DNA of 64,000 nt, from the NCBI GenBank assembly GCA_964016985.1, contig OZ024837.1:34751622-34815621 (forward strand), given 5' to 3'. Both the position numbers and the translations under genes were made by a program. The stretch is from Anodontia alba. Its lineage: Eukaryota; Mollusca; Bivalvia; Lucinida; Lucinidae. The notes beneath the pieces are model-generated. The model did not search any database. It had not been told where the DNA came from and saw only the letters and a list, made by a program, of their open reading frames with translations. This document shows positions 1-10,487 of the stretch, one piece after another (position 1 is the stretch's first letter; each line of letters starts with the position of its first letter).

Positions 1-137
1 TGAAGACACTTTGTATCCTTTGCTACCCAAAATTAGTCAAGAGAATAGTCTGATCAGACTGCGCGAACGCGCAGGCCGATATGGCTATTCCCTAGACGCA
101 CAAATCTCAAGGTACGTTTCCTGCCGTTGCGGCTTAT
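1..137 (+). mobile_element. Family H cruciform MITE, 3' part
   Basis: Right half of an H element cut by the window edge. It carries the hairpin arms around CTGATCAGACTGCGCGAA and GCGCAGGCCGATATGG, then the terminal motif AAGGTACGTTTCCTGCCGTT. Complete H copies are about 230 bp, with two successive GATCAG hairpins between ends of the type AACGTCAGAAAACGTACCTT. Confidence 0.7.
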
Positions 138-236
138 AGAATGCTTTTCTCGTTTCTTGCCTATGGATACGGTGGGCGTGTAATATAATTATCTCAGTAC
201 TTATTTGTGTCTCAGGACATGCAATAGAAAGCGATT

Positions 237-350
237 TATGGGTTAAGCGGAACTCAGTTTTCCAAGTACCAGAATAAGGTCAATAATCTTAGAGAAAATA
301 ATCATAAATAAACTACACTATTATGAAGTACTGGGAGACTTTTTACAGCC
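237..350 (+). repeat. Dispersed repeat M, fragment
   Basis: Matches the M repeat seen complete near 43.3 kb: TTAAGCGGAACTC, then ACTATTATGAAGTACTGGGA and GACTTTTTAC. Only the right-hand third is present. A second M copy in the same orientation follows directly. Confidence 0.55.
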
Positions 351-384
351 TCTACACGACATCTATGGGAACAAAAATACAAAA

Positions 385-627
385 AAGAAAGAAAACCGGA
401 GTCTCGGTTTTCATGAGCCCCTTCATATGACATCAACATAGTTTGCAGGTCCACATACGTCACGTCGCCAGCCTTCTCCCTCACCCGCCTTCCAGTACCC
501 TCTTTGCTTTAGCGGAACACGAATTTCCAAGATACAAGAACAGGCTCAAAGATAGCAAGGAAAACAAGAAGAAAATCCGCACTATGATGATTTACGAGGA
601 GGCTTTTTACGGCCTCCAAACAGTACT
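385..627 (+). repeat. Dispersed repeat M, diverged copy
   Basis: Contains the M landmarks in order: CGGAGTCTCGGTTTTCATGA, CTTCATATGACATCAACATA, GTTTGCAGG, TTAGCGGAACACGAATTTCC, CACTATGATGATTTACGAGG and CTTTTTACGGCC. It lies in direct orientation after another M fragment, so the two are separate insertions or a decayed tandem duplicate. Confidence 0.6.
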
Positions 628-681
628 CTAAACCAACTACAGGGAAGCCGTCTAAATATATTTAATATAAAGTCTATATAT

Positions 682-924
682 GGCCGTACCAACCGTGCGA
701 AAACGTGTCTTCGTTCAGATGCGGACATCGAAGGCCCAGATCAGCCTGCGCATCCGCGCAGTCTGCTCAAGGCCTTGCCTGTTCGCTAACAGAATCATTG
801 GATACTATAAAACATTTAAATGGAGAACAATTACCCGGATCAGACTTTGCGCATGTGCAGGATAATGTGAATCCGCACAGTTTGCGTTTGCTCGAACTTC
901 GAAGGTACTTTTTCACTTGACGCC
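682..924 (+). mobile_element. Family G cruciform MITE
   Basis: Begins near TGCGAAAACGTGTCTTCG and ends at GAAGGTACTTTTTCACTTGA. The first palindrome is GCCCAGATCAGCCTGCGCAT paired with GCGCAGTCTGCTCAAGGC. A second pairing, TTTGCGCATGTGCAGGAT, sits toward the right end. At least six G copies occur in the window with the same order of parts. No transposase is present. Confidence 0.7.
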
Positions 925-982
925 GCCCAAATGTTATCCTTGGAAACAAATATCACGGAAGTTCCAGCCTAAACCCAAGGTT

Positions 983-1240
983 ATAAGTTGTTTTTCATGC
1001 TCAACTCAGCTGAGCGTAGAATTTGTCCTGCTAATGAATCTTAGGTTACTAACGATTGCAATTTTTTTTCTTTTCTTTTTTTTTTTTTGTTTTCGTTTTG
1101 CTAAATATAGCTGAGCATGAATATTTCTTGAATATTTCTCTGCTAATAAATATGAAAATGCCAACTATTGTTGGCATTTTCATATTTATTAGCAGACAAA
1201 ATTTCAAGCTCAGCTGAGCTAGTTGAGCACAAAAAATTGT
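983..1240 (+). mobile_element. Family X MITE with central hairpin
   Basis: Inverted ends: TGCTCAACTCAGCTGAGCGT on the left, and on the right AGCTCAGCTGAGCTAGTTGA, its near reverse complement. An almost perfect hairpin, AATATGAAAATGCCAACTAT / TTGGCATTTTCATATT, lies at 1149-1193. This is the only X copy I see here. Confidence 0.65.
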
Positions 1241-1707
1241 ATAATCTTGAGGCCTGGTGCATCTGATCGTACTTTGGATAATACATGTGATAAACTCACT
1301 AAGCGATTTATTCACTTCTGTAATAACCGATGATACTAATAGTCACTCTGCAAAGTGACAATTACAGGCGTCTTTGTCTCCTGTAACTTAAATGACAAAT
1401 CTGCTAATTTATTACGAAATATGTATTCTCCTGGGTCCTGTATCAGATTTAAAGTGCACACCAGCTAAACAACTAATCTTGTATGTGACAAATTACACTT
1501 TCATTCGATTCCGACTTGTTATATAAAAACGAAATCTAATCAGAAATACTATCTGTATTGCACAAGGCTGTAGTCCGCCGGATGTAGGCCAGGAAAGGGG
1601 CAAGCAAACATTGTACAAAATGTAGATCGCAGAATGCGGCATCTGACACGTTTCAATGCTTGGCTACGTTTAGCAACGGTTACTTTGTATTACAGCATTA
1701 ATGTATA
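1241..1707. other. Unannotated AT-rich spacer
   Basis: No repeat shared with the rest of the window, no long open frame and no hairpin recognised here. Confidence 0.5.
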
Positions 1708-1850
1708 TTAACTCATTTACGCCTAGCGTCCCATAAAAGGTAAACTGGCAAACAGTGAAGATCCAGATCAGACGCCGCAGAACGCGGCGTCCGATTATGA
1801 TCTACACAGGTTGCATTAAGTACAGGAATCTCTATAAAACTTGGTTATCT
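1708..1850 (+). mobile_element. Family F TTAA MITE, 3'-truncated
   Basis: Starts at TTAACTCATTTACGCCTAGC and has the F core hairpin ATCAGACGCCGCAGAACGCG followed by GCGTCCGATTATGATCT. Homology to other F copies fades soon after CTATAAAACTTGG, so the right end is missing. Confidence 0.65.
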
Positions 1851-2067
1851 TATGGGTACCTATTAGAAGCACCTACGGTTATCATGCTGAGAGGTGTATG
1901 TTTTACACAGGCACGTTATGGTAATGGCAGAACCGTCGACTCAGGATGGATGACACAGTATTTTCATGAAATTGCTTTGACGCAATAAGGATGTAACCAC
2001 TATGTTAGCAAAACAGTAACTGTAGAATTCCAGCTAGCAGTCTAGCTAAATATATTAATATCGGAGC

Positions 2068-2279
2068 TTAACCCTTGCCTTGCTGAATATATTAAGATGC
2101 CTCGCCCACTTCTAATTTCCAGCCAATCAGATTACGTGATCCAGGTTTTGATAGAAATTCACATATTTAATGACAAACAGTGCAGATCCAGATCAGTTGG
2201 CTTCTTCAGAAGCCAACTGATCTGGATCTACACTGTTTGCTAAGACAAAGCGTGTCGTGTTCAGCAAGAGAAGAGTTAA
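2068..2279 (+). mobile_element. Family C TTAA MITE, complete
   Basis: About 210 bp bounded by TTAA on both sides, with inverted ends CCCTTGCCTTGCTGAA and TTCAGCAAGAGAAGAG. The central palindrome is CAGATCAGTTGGCTTC / GAAGCCAACTGATCTG within GACAAACAGTGCAGATC and GATCTACACTGTTTGC. TTAA flanks plus CCCTT ends resemble piggyBac-type non-autonomous elements; that class call is inference. Confidence 0.8.
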
Positions 2280-2361
2280 ACGGCCAACAGGAATCCTATC
2301 GAGCATATAACGGCCCAATATAGATTTAACGGTCCGATATAGATTCTATTTAAAGACATAG

Positions 2362-2625
2362 CTTAAATGAGACCAAAAGCGGTACCAATCACTAATGATT
2401 TTATTGTCCCTACTTAAGCGTTATGCAAAAATGATCAAAGGCATGTCATTAAGAGGTGATTATGATATGCCAGCAGGAAGTGGTAATGAGGTCTTCTTAG
2501 GGGTAACAAATATTTTGGAGGGGATATTACCTATGGATCAGATAGATAAGCCAGTACTAGGTTTTATTGTACCTAGTCTCTTAAAGGTGATAAGACTAAT
2601 GACTGAGCACATCATATTTTTATGT
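2362..2625 (+). repeat. Dispersed repeat AB, copy 1
   Basis: Aligns by eye with the reverse complement of 9715-9925. Shared words include ATGAGACCAAAAG, ATCAAAGGC, CCAGCAGGA, TTAGGGGTAA and TATTACCTATGGAT. Read in the matching frame, both copies encode similar peptides (RYAxxIKG, PAGxxxE, FLGVxN, LPMD). The second copy contains stops. It may be a decayed coding fragment of a larger repeat. Confidence 0.45.
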
Positions 2626-2638
2626 CTTTAATTCTATA

Positions 2639-2998
2639 TAGTCGAACCTCAATAGCTCGAATACCGATGGCTCGTTTACCATGGCTAATTCGAACTCATT
2701 TTTGAGTCCCTACGACATTTTTCCGCTAGCTCAAGAAAACAAATATTTAGGGAAATTTTCTTATTTTATCATGAAATTGTATGTTGTGTGAACTCATTAG
2801 AATCGCCTCATCGAGGCGATTCTAATGAGTACACTCAACATACAGTTATTGTGAAGGAAAGAAAATAAAAAAATTCCTAAATTATCGTTATTTGCTTTCT
2901 GACCTGGCACCATTATTAACGCTCAGTGGCTCGAACAACCCATGTCTCGAATAATTTTCTATGGTCCCAGAGACGATCGAGCCATTGAATTCGACTGT
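2639..2998 (-). mobile_element. Family I pogo-like MITE, complete
   Basis: Ends TAGTCGAACCTCAATAGCTC and GAATTCGACTGTA, with TA on both sides. The central palindrome is GAATCGCCTCATCGAGGCGA within TACTCATTAGAAT-type arms (shifted here to AACTCATTAG). The CAG/CTG termini with TA targets are the basis for the pogo/Tigger-like label. No internal coding sequence. Confidence 0.8.
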
Positions 2999-3704
2999 AT
3001 ATTGGACAGTTACCGATAATGATCCGACATAGATTTAAGTAGAATGCAAGCTGTGATATAGTATAAAGTTAGGATCTCAACAAAAGTTTAACTTTTAGGA
3101 TAAATGGTAGGTGTAGGTTAATAAATATATACTTCCTACATAAGGCACTCGCGTTTCGGCAAACTATAAGTCTCGTCAGTGTTGCTTAAGACATACCCGG
3201 CAGTATTTCATAACTGAACATCAGGATATGCCCAAGCTATCAAGAGAAAGGGTTTTTCGGAATTTCAGTGAGCAAGATAAAAGAAGGGATCAGATAAGCT
3301 CATTTATTTGTATATGTTTTACACCGGTGTATGCAGCGGAACCGGAAATAGTGAAAACCTCAAATAAAGGATTCTGTAAAGCCAATCGGCAGAATTCGGT
3401 TTTGCACGCGTGGCCAGATTGAAGTTTAAAAGGTCAAATGCACTGAGGAATCGGTGAAAAGGATGTAGAATTTCAAATTATTTTTATGGTACCATTTTAA
3501 ACAACATGTTCAATGAACTAATTAACTTGTCTTTCGATGTACAGAGGAATCGCAATAAAATTAAAATAAAATGTAGATTACACTGACATAATCAAGACGA
3601 ACTGAACTGTAGGATGGTAAATCTTAATCTAAATGAAATTATTTATCCTATATAAGATACCTTAAGTACAGCAAATTCAATAACAGTAACTTGATAAGAA
3701 TTGG
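2999..3704. other. Unannotated spacer
   Basis: AT-rich sequence with no family I recognise. The only open frame, at 3228-3422, is short and has no supporting features. Confidence 0.45.
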
Positions 3705-3922
3705 ACCGAGGCTTGCGAAACTGTGTCCTTGGGCATATGCGTACAGCGAAGGCCCAGATCAGCCTGCGCATCCGCGCAGTCTGATCAGGGCCATCACTAT
3801 CCGCTAACAGAATCATTGGATACAATAGAATGTATATATAGAGTGCAAAGGCCCGGATGATACTTTGCACGTGCGCAGAATGTTCTGAATTTGCGCATGC
3901 GCGAAGGTACTTTTTCGCTTGA
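3705..3922 (+). mobile_element. Family G cruciform MITE
   Basis: Starts GAGGCTTGCGAAACTGTGTC and contains AAGGCCCAGATCAGCCTGCG / CGCGCAGTCTGATCAGGGCC. It then shows the conserved segment CGCTAACAGAATCATTGGAT and the right-end motif GCGAAGGTACTTTTTCGCTT. Confidence 0.75.
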
Positions 3923-4089
3923 CTTTTTCGCGCAGATGACATTTCCATGTTGAAAATTACATACGTCTATATTAAAACTTTTAATATTGCATGAGCTATG
4001 GAGTGTCGCTCATGTAACGTATTGCTGATAATATCGAGGGGGCTTGATACAGTTCGTGTTTCATATAAATTAAATGTTAATTCATAAAT

Positions 4090-4322
4090 GTACCGTGTCA
4101 AGCGAAAAAGTGACTTCGAGCATGCGCAAAATATGCGGATTCACGTCATCCTGCACATGTGCAACGTCTCATCAGGACATTTGTTTGCTCTTCATTGAAA
4201 CGTGTTATAGCATCTGTTTGCAGTCAGGGAAGGCCCTGATGAGAGGGCATGTATGCTCAGGCCGATCCGGGCCTTCGCTGTCCGCATAGGCCTGAAACAC
4301 GTTTTCGCATGGTGCGGCATAT
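4090..4322 (-). mobile_element. Family G MITE, diverged
   Basis: Reverse orientation relative to the copy at 3.7 kb: begins CCGTGTCAAGCGAAAAAGTG and ends GAAACACGTTTTCGCATGGT. The inner stem is diverged (CCCTGATGAGAGGGCATG, then GCCGATCCGGGCCTTCGCTG). Confidence 0.7.
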
Positions 4323-4358
4323 ATGAGATAAACCAAAATCACGAACCACAACCTTTTA

Positions 4359-4738
4359 CATCACGAAAACATGCCTATATAGTAATTTTGACCCCCTTAA
4401 ACCCCACTTTTATAAAGTAAAACTGGGGTTTACAGGGGTATACATTATTTTTTTTATTCCTGCTCAGAAACATAGATTGTGTGTACTCGTTAGAACCGCC
4501 TCGTCAATTTCACCTCCAAAAAAATGAAAATTTTCAGATAAAAAAATCTGATATTTTTCTTATTTCTGTTCAAAACTTCGATTGTGGGTACTCGTTAGAA
4601 CCGCCTCGGCGGTTCCAACGAGTACCCACAATCTATGCTTTGAGCAAAAATAACAAAAATGGTGTATACCACTGTAAACCCCAGTTTTACTATATAAAAG
4701 TGGGGTTTAAGGGGGTCAAAATTATATAGGCGTGTTGA
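4359..4738. mobile_element. Family A MITE, head-to-head chimera
   Basis: Starts as a plus-orientation A copy (CATCACGAAAACATGCCTAT, CCCCTTAAACCCCAC) and runs to the palindrome centre GAACCGCCTCG. It switches there to the body of a minus-orientation A copy (AATTTCACCTCC), which ends GGGGTTTAAGGGGGTCAAAA and ATATAGGCGTGTT. Both outer ends are therefore the same A terminus. The join lies at the hairpin apex. Confidence 0.8.
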
Positions 4739-4800
4739 TTTGGTTCTATACGAATATGCTTCCATATTAATAGTTCCAAAGTTTTTGTCTGTTTCTAAAA

Positions 4801-4847
4801 TGTTTTTTTTTTTTTTTTTTTTTTGTTTTGTTTTGTTTTGTTTTGCC
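4801..4847. repeat. Poly-T and (TTTTG)n tract
   Basis: About 23 T followed by several TTTTG units. Confidence 0.9.
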
Positions 4848-4850
4848 TGG

Positions 4851-5006
4851 CATAAAAAAAAACATACCTATATAATTTTGACCTCCTTAAACAATCTTTT
4901 TTAAGCAGAAATATATATAAAAAAATATCAGAATTTTTATCTGAAAACTTTCAGTTTTTTTTGTGATGAAATTTTCAATATATTTGAATAGGCATGTGTT
5001 AGTAAT
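4851..5006 (+). mobile_element. Family A MITE, internally deleted
   Basis: Left end ACATACCTATATAATTTTGA and right end ATATTTGAATAGGCATGTGT are kept. The segment from the CCTTAAACCCC region through the whole central palindrome is missing, leaving about 155 bp. Confidence 0.75.
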
Positions 5007-5272
5007 GGATTTGATGCAAAGATTGGTCAAAATGTCAAAATGTATATTAAGTTGTTCTGCAGTAGATATTAGAAAAAAATGTATATTTTTGGTGGTTGTT
5101 TTGTACATGAAAGTAGGAAATTTTCGAGTGTGTAGTTTACCTTTACGCCTGTCGTGACCTCTTACATGATCTGTGTCAGTGTCTTCGAAGAGACGTAAGT
5201 TAATTACATGTGACATACAACCTACCATTCTGTTGTTCATTTTTACGATTCAAGGACAAGAAACATCCAGCC

Positions 5273-5550
5273 CATTACGAAAACATGCCTATACAAATAT
5301 ACTGAAAATTTTGCCACCAAAAAATGAAAATTTTCAGTTAAAAAATCCTAATATTTTTCATATTTCTGCTCAAAACATAGATTGTGGGTATTCGTTAGAA
5401 CCGCCTCGCCGAGGCGGTTCTGACGAGTACCCACAATCTATATTTTGAGCAGAAATAAGAAAAATAATGTATATCCCTGTAAATCCCAGTTTTACTAGAT
5501 AAAAGTGGGGTTTAAGGGGGTCAAAATTATATAGGCATGTTTTCGTGATG
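5273..5550 (-). mobile_element. Family A MITE, complete
   Basis: Typical full copy. Left terminus CATTACGAAAACATGCCTAT, right terminus ATAGGCATGTTTTCGTGATG. The central hairpin GAACCGCCTCGCCGAGGCGG sits between a GTGGGTATTC arm and a GAGTACCCAC arm, bordered by CTCAAAACATAGA and its complement. Confidence 0.88.
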
Positions 5551-5648
5551 TAGCATTCTTTATAAATCTATAACGGGCCGTTATCGGCCCGTCAGGGTAG
5601 CTGACGGGCGATAACGGCCCGCTATAGATTTATAAAGAATGCTTACTG
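5545..5648 (+). mobile_element. Family B near-palindromic MITE
   Basis: About 100 bp that is nearly one hairpin: AGCATTCTTTATAAATCTAT pairs with ATAGATTTATAAAGAATGCT, and GGGCCGTTATCGGCCCGTCA with its complement. It directly abuts the A copy, so the left CCAGTA end is lost or overwritten. Confidence 0.75.
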
Positions 5649-6142
5649 GGCATGTATTGACCATTTGAAGAAAAACACTAGGGCTGCAGAAAATCAATGG
5701 TAGTCTGAAACCTTTTTGAAGGCATCTTCATTTGTTTTTACAGTGTCTCGACATGTATCCATATATATATCCAAAAATCTCTTCAGGCCCCATTCTGACA
5801 TTTTGTTATGCATGTACTATTTTGATGTTTGTTTTTTGTCCCCGCTGGCTTAATTATGTCAGTGTCTAATATTGAACGCATTATGCCCCAGACAAAGCCA
5901 TGTGCTACAACAGAAACAAGATGCGAAGAGTCTCCACTTGATATGCTCAGATTACCAAATAACACCATAAATTCCAGGAAACTTCAATTAAGCAGCTATT
6001 TTTCTTCCGATTTGTCTTCATTTTCAATAAATAGCTATTACATAATGAGACAAGTAGTCATCAGCAAGTACATGTACTTTACATCCTTTGTGACCAATAT
6101 AGGTCACATCAGCTTTTGCATACACATTGTCAGATGAGGGCG
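5649..6142. other. Unannotated spacer
   Basis: No match to the window's repeat families. Open frames here overlap on both strands with no coding signal. Confidence 0.45.
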
Positions 6143-6342
6143 TAACCCTTCTCTTGCTAAACACGACATGCCCTGTCTTAGCAAACAGTGTAGATCCAGA
6201 TCAGTTGGCTTCTGAAGAAGCCAACTGATCTGGATCTGCACTGTTTGTCATTAAATATGTGAATTTCCGGATCAAATAATCTGATTGGCTGGAAATTAGA
6301 AGGGGGCGTGGCTTCTTAATTTATTCAGCATGACAAGGCTTA
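6143..6342 (-). mobile_element. Family C TTAA MITE
   Basis: Opposite orientation to the 2.07 kb copy: AACCCTTCTCTTGCTAAACA at the left, TTCAGCATGACAAGGCTTAA at the right. The TTGGCTTCTGAAGAAGCCAA stem is perfectly self-complementary. Confidence 0.8.
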
Positions 6343-6363
6343 ATGATATGTCAGTACAAACCA

Positions 6364-6549
6364 CAGTCGAACTTCAATGGCTCGAACATCCTTGGGGCCA
6401 TGCATATTTGTTCTAGACATAGGTAGTTCGAGCCACTGAGGGTTAATCAAAGGGCCTGGTCAGGAGGAAAATAGGAATAATTTAGGGATGTTTTTTCGAT
6501 CTTCGTTAAAATAATGGTATGCTAAATGTACTAATTAGAATCGTTTCGT
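6364..6549 (+). mobile_element. Family I MITE, truncated at palindrome centre
   Basis: Left half only: CAGTCGAACTTCAATGGCTC through GTACTAATTAGAATCGTTTC. The element stops where the hairpin apex should be. Confidence 0.75.
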
Positions 6550-7084
6550 AAGCACAGGCCTGTCTGTTCGAATACTTTGGATCAATACAGTATTACCATA
6601 CATGAGTGTCATCAATTTAAAGAAGAAAAGGGTCTTTTCACCGACACTCGATACTTCGACAAAGATCGTTATAATGACAATTTGACTGTAACGAAACATT
6701 CGCTTAAGAGGTAATACATGTAATTAGTAGTAAATTATGCAAGAATATTGTATTAGTACTTAAAAGAAACACATGTACTGGATATTTGTTAGAATCGCTT
6801 CAATGAGTCAGTTCTAACGATTACCCAAAATATATGTTCTGTAAGGAAAAAAAAGAACAAAACAAGGCCTTTATTATATATCTGTCTGCTCAGTAAGTAT
6901 TCTGTACAACAGCAAATTCGTTTTAATGAAAATGTCTTTGGAAACAAACGCTGTCGTTGTATCTGCGTTTGTCAGTATATGTGTAGATTGCATAGGTCAA
7001 GTCAGTGCTAGCACTTGTTTCAGCACTTCTGAACAACTCTCAAGTGACAGGGAAGTGAAACATGAGCCTCTCATAAGACCAGTA
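6550..7084. other. Spacer with one hairpin relic
   Basis: Mostly unrecognised. At 6780-6835 a decayed A/I-type hairpin remains (TTGTTAGAATCGCTTC, then GTTCTAACGATTACCC). Nothing else is supported. Confidence 0.45.
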
Positions 7085-7466
7085 GGCTAAACATTTCATG
7101 TAATATACAATGTCTGCTGTTGATAGTACAGCTACATTCATCACGAAAACATGCCTTTATAATTTTGACCCACTTAAACCCCACTTTGATACAGTATAAC
7201 TGGGGTTTACAGGGGTATATATTATTGTTTCTCATTTTGCTAAAAAAACATGGATTGTGGGTACTCGTTAGAACCGGCTAAACATTTCATGTAATTTACA
7301 ACGTCTGCTGTTGACAGTACAGCTATATTCATCATGAAAACACGCCTACATACTTTTGACCCCCTAAGCCTCACTTTTATACAGTAAAATTGGGATTTAC
7401 AGGGGTATATATTATTTTTCTCATTTTGTTAAAAAAACATGGATTGTGGTACTTGTTAGAACCGCC
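7085..7466 (+). repeat. 191-bp tandem duplication carrying half an A element
   Basis: Two direct units begin GGCTAAACATTTCATGTAAT at 7085 and 7276. Each holds flank plus the left half of an A copy. Unit one ends within the hairpin arm at GAACC and unit two continues into the complete A copy. The units have diverged by point changes, so the duplication is not recent. Confidence 0.75.
7139..7275 (+). mobile_element. Family A MITE, left half
   Basis: Runs from CATCACGAAAACATGCCTTT to GTGGGTACTCGTTAGAACC. It lacks the right half because of the tandem duplication breakpoint. Confidence 0.8.
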
Positions 7467-7608
7467 TCACCGAGGCGGTTCTAACGAGTACCCACAATCT
7501 AAAGTTTTGAGCAGGAATAAGAAAAATATCAGATTGTTTTATCTGAAAAATTTCCTTTTTTTGGTTGTACAATTTTCAATATATTTGAATAGACATGTTT
7601 TCGTAATG
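7330..7608 (+). mobile_element. Family A MITE, complete
   Basis: CATCATGAAAACACGCC at the left, GACATGTTTTCGTAATG at the right, and an intact GAACCGCCTCACCGAGGCGG hairpin. It shares its 5' flank with the upstream half copy. A family I copy starts 4 bp downstream. Confidence 0.85.
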
Positions 7609-7611
7609 GTA

Positions 7612-7890
7612 CAGTAAAACTCCATTGACTCAAATACCGACGACTCGTTTACCGTGGCTAATTCGAACTCATTTTTGTGTCCCAAGCAAATTTTCCGATA
7701 GCTCAAGAAAATAAATGTTTAGGGATATTTTAGGGAAATTTTCTCATTTCATCGTGAAAATGTAGGTTGTGAATAGAAGATCGAAAAGATATCCTTAAAT
7801 GGCGCTAACGATTACCCCTCAGGGGCTCCAACTAATTTCTGGAACGAATTTTTATTGTCCAAAAGATGTTCGAGCCTTTGAAGTCGACTG
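7612..7890 (-). mobile_element. Family I MITE lacking the central palindrome
   Basis: Ends CAGTAAAACTCCATTGACTC and GAAGTCGACTG. Internal landmarks CCGATAGCTCAAGAAAATAA and GAAGATCGAAAAGATATCC are joined without the GAGGCGATT hairpin. Confidence 0.75.
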
Positions 7891-8030
7891 AATATGTTAT
7901 TAAAAGTTACCCAGGGATTAAAACACGAACATACGGGGTCAAAACAATCACAGGTGGACCATAAGAAACGAAGGCAGGTAAATTGGATTTAAAAAATGAA
8001 AGAGCAGAAATGAAGTTACTGGATCGAATT

Positions 8031-8150
<120 letters not shown>

Positions 8151-8250
8151 AGCTGGCATTCTACTAAAATATATATATATATCGGATCCTTATCGGACCG
8201 ACGAGTCGATAACGGTCCGACATAGATTCAATATAGTAATAGCTTGAGAC

Positions 8251-8274
8251 ACACAGAGAGAGAGAGAGAGAGAG
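8251..8274. repeat. (AG)n microsatellite
   Basis: Short ACACAGAGAGAGAGAGAGAG run. Confidence 0.9.
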
Positions 8275-8825
8275 CCTATCCTGCTCCCCGTTCCCTCGGA
8301 CAGATGTGCTTTCGTATTTTACTAGTATAAACGGTTTCTTTTAACATGACAACGCTCATTAAAACTTTAGTGCAAGACAAATGGTATCATAATTTATAAA
8401 TTAAGTATAAATCCACAGAATAATAGCAGAAAATTGACGCAGTCTCGAAACCCGATGCAAATGGTACGACAAGACATCTGAAAAGGCACTTTGTGATGTT
8501 ATATACACTGATAGCACTGAAACGGTCAAGACTGCGCATCGACGCAGAGTGTCAAGAACTTCAGACATCGCTTATTTAATAAGTCGGCCTCTAGTAATCC
8601 TAAGTGCGAAATCTAAGATAGTGTATGGATTTTTGCACAGATCAGATTGTCTGTTCTTTACGTAACAGCAACGAACGGTACAATTTCGCTTGTCGTATTT
8701 CAAGGACGCCATTAAACAGTCGTAAATAATATGACTCAACAGCAATAAAAATGTGTGTTCTCTGAGTGGTGACTACATTGCCTTAGAAAGATCTGCAGGG
8801 AAGTTAGGGACGTATGCACTAACTA
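8275..8825. other. Unannotated spacer
   Basis: No recognised repeat except a faint GACTGCGCATCGACGCAGAG palindrome near 8530, reminiscent of the G/H core. Confidence 0.4.
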
Positions 8826-9429
8826 CAGCAAACCCTAAATGGCTCGAACATCTTTGGGACCAAGGGGATTAGTTCTATATATGGGTAGTACGGGTCACGG
8901 GGTCGTAATAATGGCGCCAGGCCAGGATGCAAGTGGTGATAATTTAGGGATCATTTTTACCTTCTGTACAATAATGGTATGTTGAGTGTACCCATAAGAA
9001 TCGCCTGGATGAGGCAATTCTAATGAGTACACACAACATACACTTTCATGATAAACTAAGAAGAATTCCCTAAATATTTGTTTTCTTGAGCTATCGGTAG
9101 AATTTCGTAGGGACTCAAAAACGAATCCGAATCATCCAAGGTAAACGAGCCATCCATCACAAAAACACGCCTATATAATTTTGACTCCCTTAAACCCCAC
9201 TTTTATATAGTAAAACTGGGGTTGACAGGGGTATACATTATATTTCTTATTTCTGCTCAAAAAACATAGATGCGGTTCTAATGGAAACCCACAATCTATG
9301 TTTTGAGCAGAAATATGAAAAATATCAGAATTTTTTATCTGAACATTTCGATTTTTGGTGGTAAAATTTTCAATATATTTGAATAAGCATGTTTTTGTAT
9401 TGGGTATTCTTGTCATCGAGGTTTTACTG
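8826..9429 (+). mobile_element. Family I MITE split by an A insertion
   Basis: Left end CAGCAAACCCTAAATGGCTC, palindrome AATCGCCTGGATGAGGCAAT, right part GGTAAACGAGCCATC. The right terminus (GTATTCTTGTCATCGAGG, TTTTACTG) resumes only after an A element at 9155-9402. The split falls inside the motif that reads GAGCCATCGGTGTTCGAG in other I copies. Confidence 0.8.
9155..9402 (+). mobile_element. Family A MITE nested in family I
   Basis: CATCACAAAAACACGCCTAT to AAGCATGTTTTTGTATTG. The left hairpin arm is deleted (ACATAGATGCGGTTCTAATG), with the break close to the apex. Compared with intact I copies, no duplicated target bases are visible. Confidence 0.82.
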
Positions 9430-9714
9430 TATTGTATAGTGATGGACGTAATGGACAAAAGAAACATTTGAGCCGGAACACAGCACAGTAAAGCATTTCC
9501 CATGTGCATCCAGAGGAGAGTCGGATTAGCCTGCGCATGAAGGAAATACGTGTTGAAACTTTTGTTTTCCGCAATCATAAAACGGCAATCATAATCATTT
9601 AAAGACATAAAATAAGATGGGTCTTGGTCATTAGACTTATTACTGATAAGAGACTGGGCGCAATAAAACCAAGTATACTGCCAGTAAATGATGGATAGAT
9701 AGAGGTCCAATATG
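9430..9714. other. Unannotated spacer
   Basis: No recognised family. The open frame that spans this region on the minus strand continues into the A element and is not credible as a gene. Confidence 0.4.
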
Positions 9715-9925
9715 GAAATTAAATACTGGCTTATTTATTTAATCCATAGGTAATACCCTTTCCAAAGTATTTATTACCCCTAAAAAGTTCTCTTTACTAC
9801 CTCCTGCTGGGATCTGAAAATCACCCTTTTAAGACACGCCTTTGATGTCTCTTGCATAGCGACTAGGTAGGGGCAATAAAAACACGAGTGGTACCACTTT
9901 TGGTCTCATTTTAACTATGCCCATA
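9715..9925 (-). repeat. Dispersed repeat AB, copy 2
   Basis: Reverse-complement relative of 2362-2560. Its frame reads MRPKVVPLVFLLPLPSRYAR and then reaches a stop soon after IKGVS. It is too diverged and too interrupted to be a functional gene. Confidence 0.45.
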
Positions 9926-10174
9926 CGGCTAAGTTTATTATTGCGCACACAAGTTTTAATACAAGAAATAACATAGACAAAATTAAAAATTATGAATGAT
10001 ATACTTTATCCCTTGTCATGATGAAAAAATTGTCATGCTCATTTCTAGTTTTCAACCAATAAGATTACTTGAGCCAGATTTGTTGATACAAATTCACATA
10101 CTTAAAGACACATTGTTTCGAACAGGACTAGAGTTTATACGGAGTGTTATCGCAAACTATTGTAATTATTTACT

Positions 10175-10487
10175 TTGAAGGGAATGGATGCCCTTCCAGG
10201 AGCGGCGATTCTGTCAAAATTGTTTTGCTTCCTTTCGGAAAAAGGGTTCTACTCTAAAAGAAAATAATTTACTCCCTTAGTGAGCGGATTCCGTGAGTTT
10301 TATTTCTTCTTCTTCAGAATAAAACTATCTTCAGAAAGGTCCTTCTTAAAAGTGGTATACCCTAAAAGGAAAGAACTTGCTCCCATCGGGAGCAAATTCT
10401 TTCCTTATAGAGTAGACCCCTTTATAGAAAGAATGAAAAACAAATTTGACAGAGTTGCTACTGTGAAAATGTATCGATTCATTAAAT
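10175..10487 (+). mobile_element. Family J MITE, rearranged
   Basis: Has the J hairpin AAAGAACTTGCTCCCATCGG / GGAGCAAATTCTTTCC at 10371-10405 and GAGTAGACCCCTTTATAG. A second, diverged TTCTACTCTAAAAGAAAATA segment lies about 120 bp upstream, so two J pieces are joined. The open frame across it starts at GTG and is a by-product. Confidence 0.65.

Noticed and set aside
5552..5648. Rho-independent terminator-like hairpin
   Set aside because: It is one of five B copies with defined element ends, and the genome is eukaryotic.
9171..9710. 179-codon minus-strand open frame
   Set aside because: Its C-terminal half is a family A element and the frame is not kept in other A copies.
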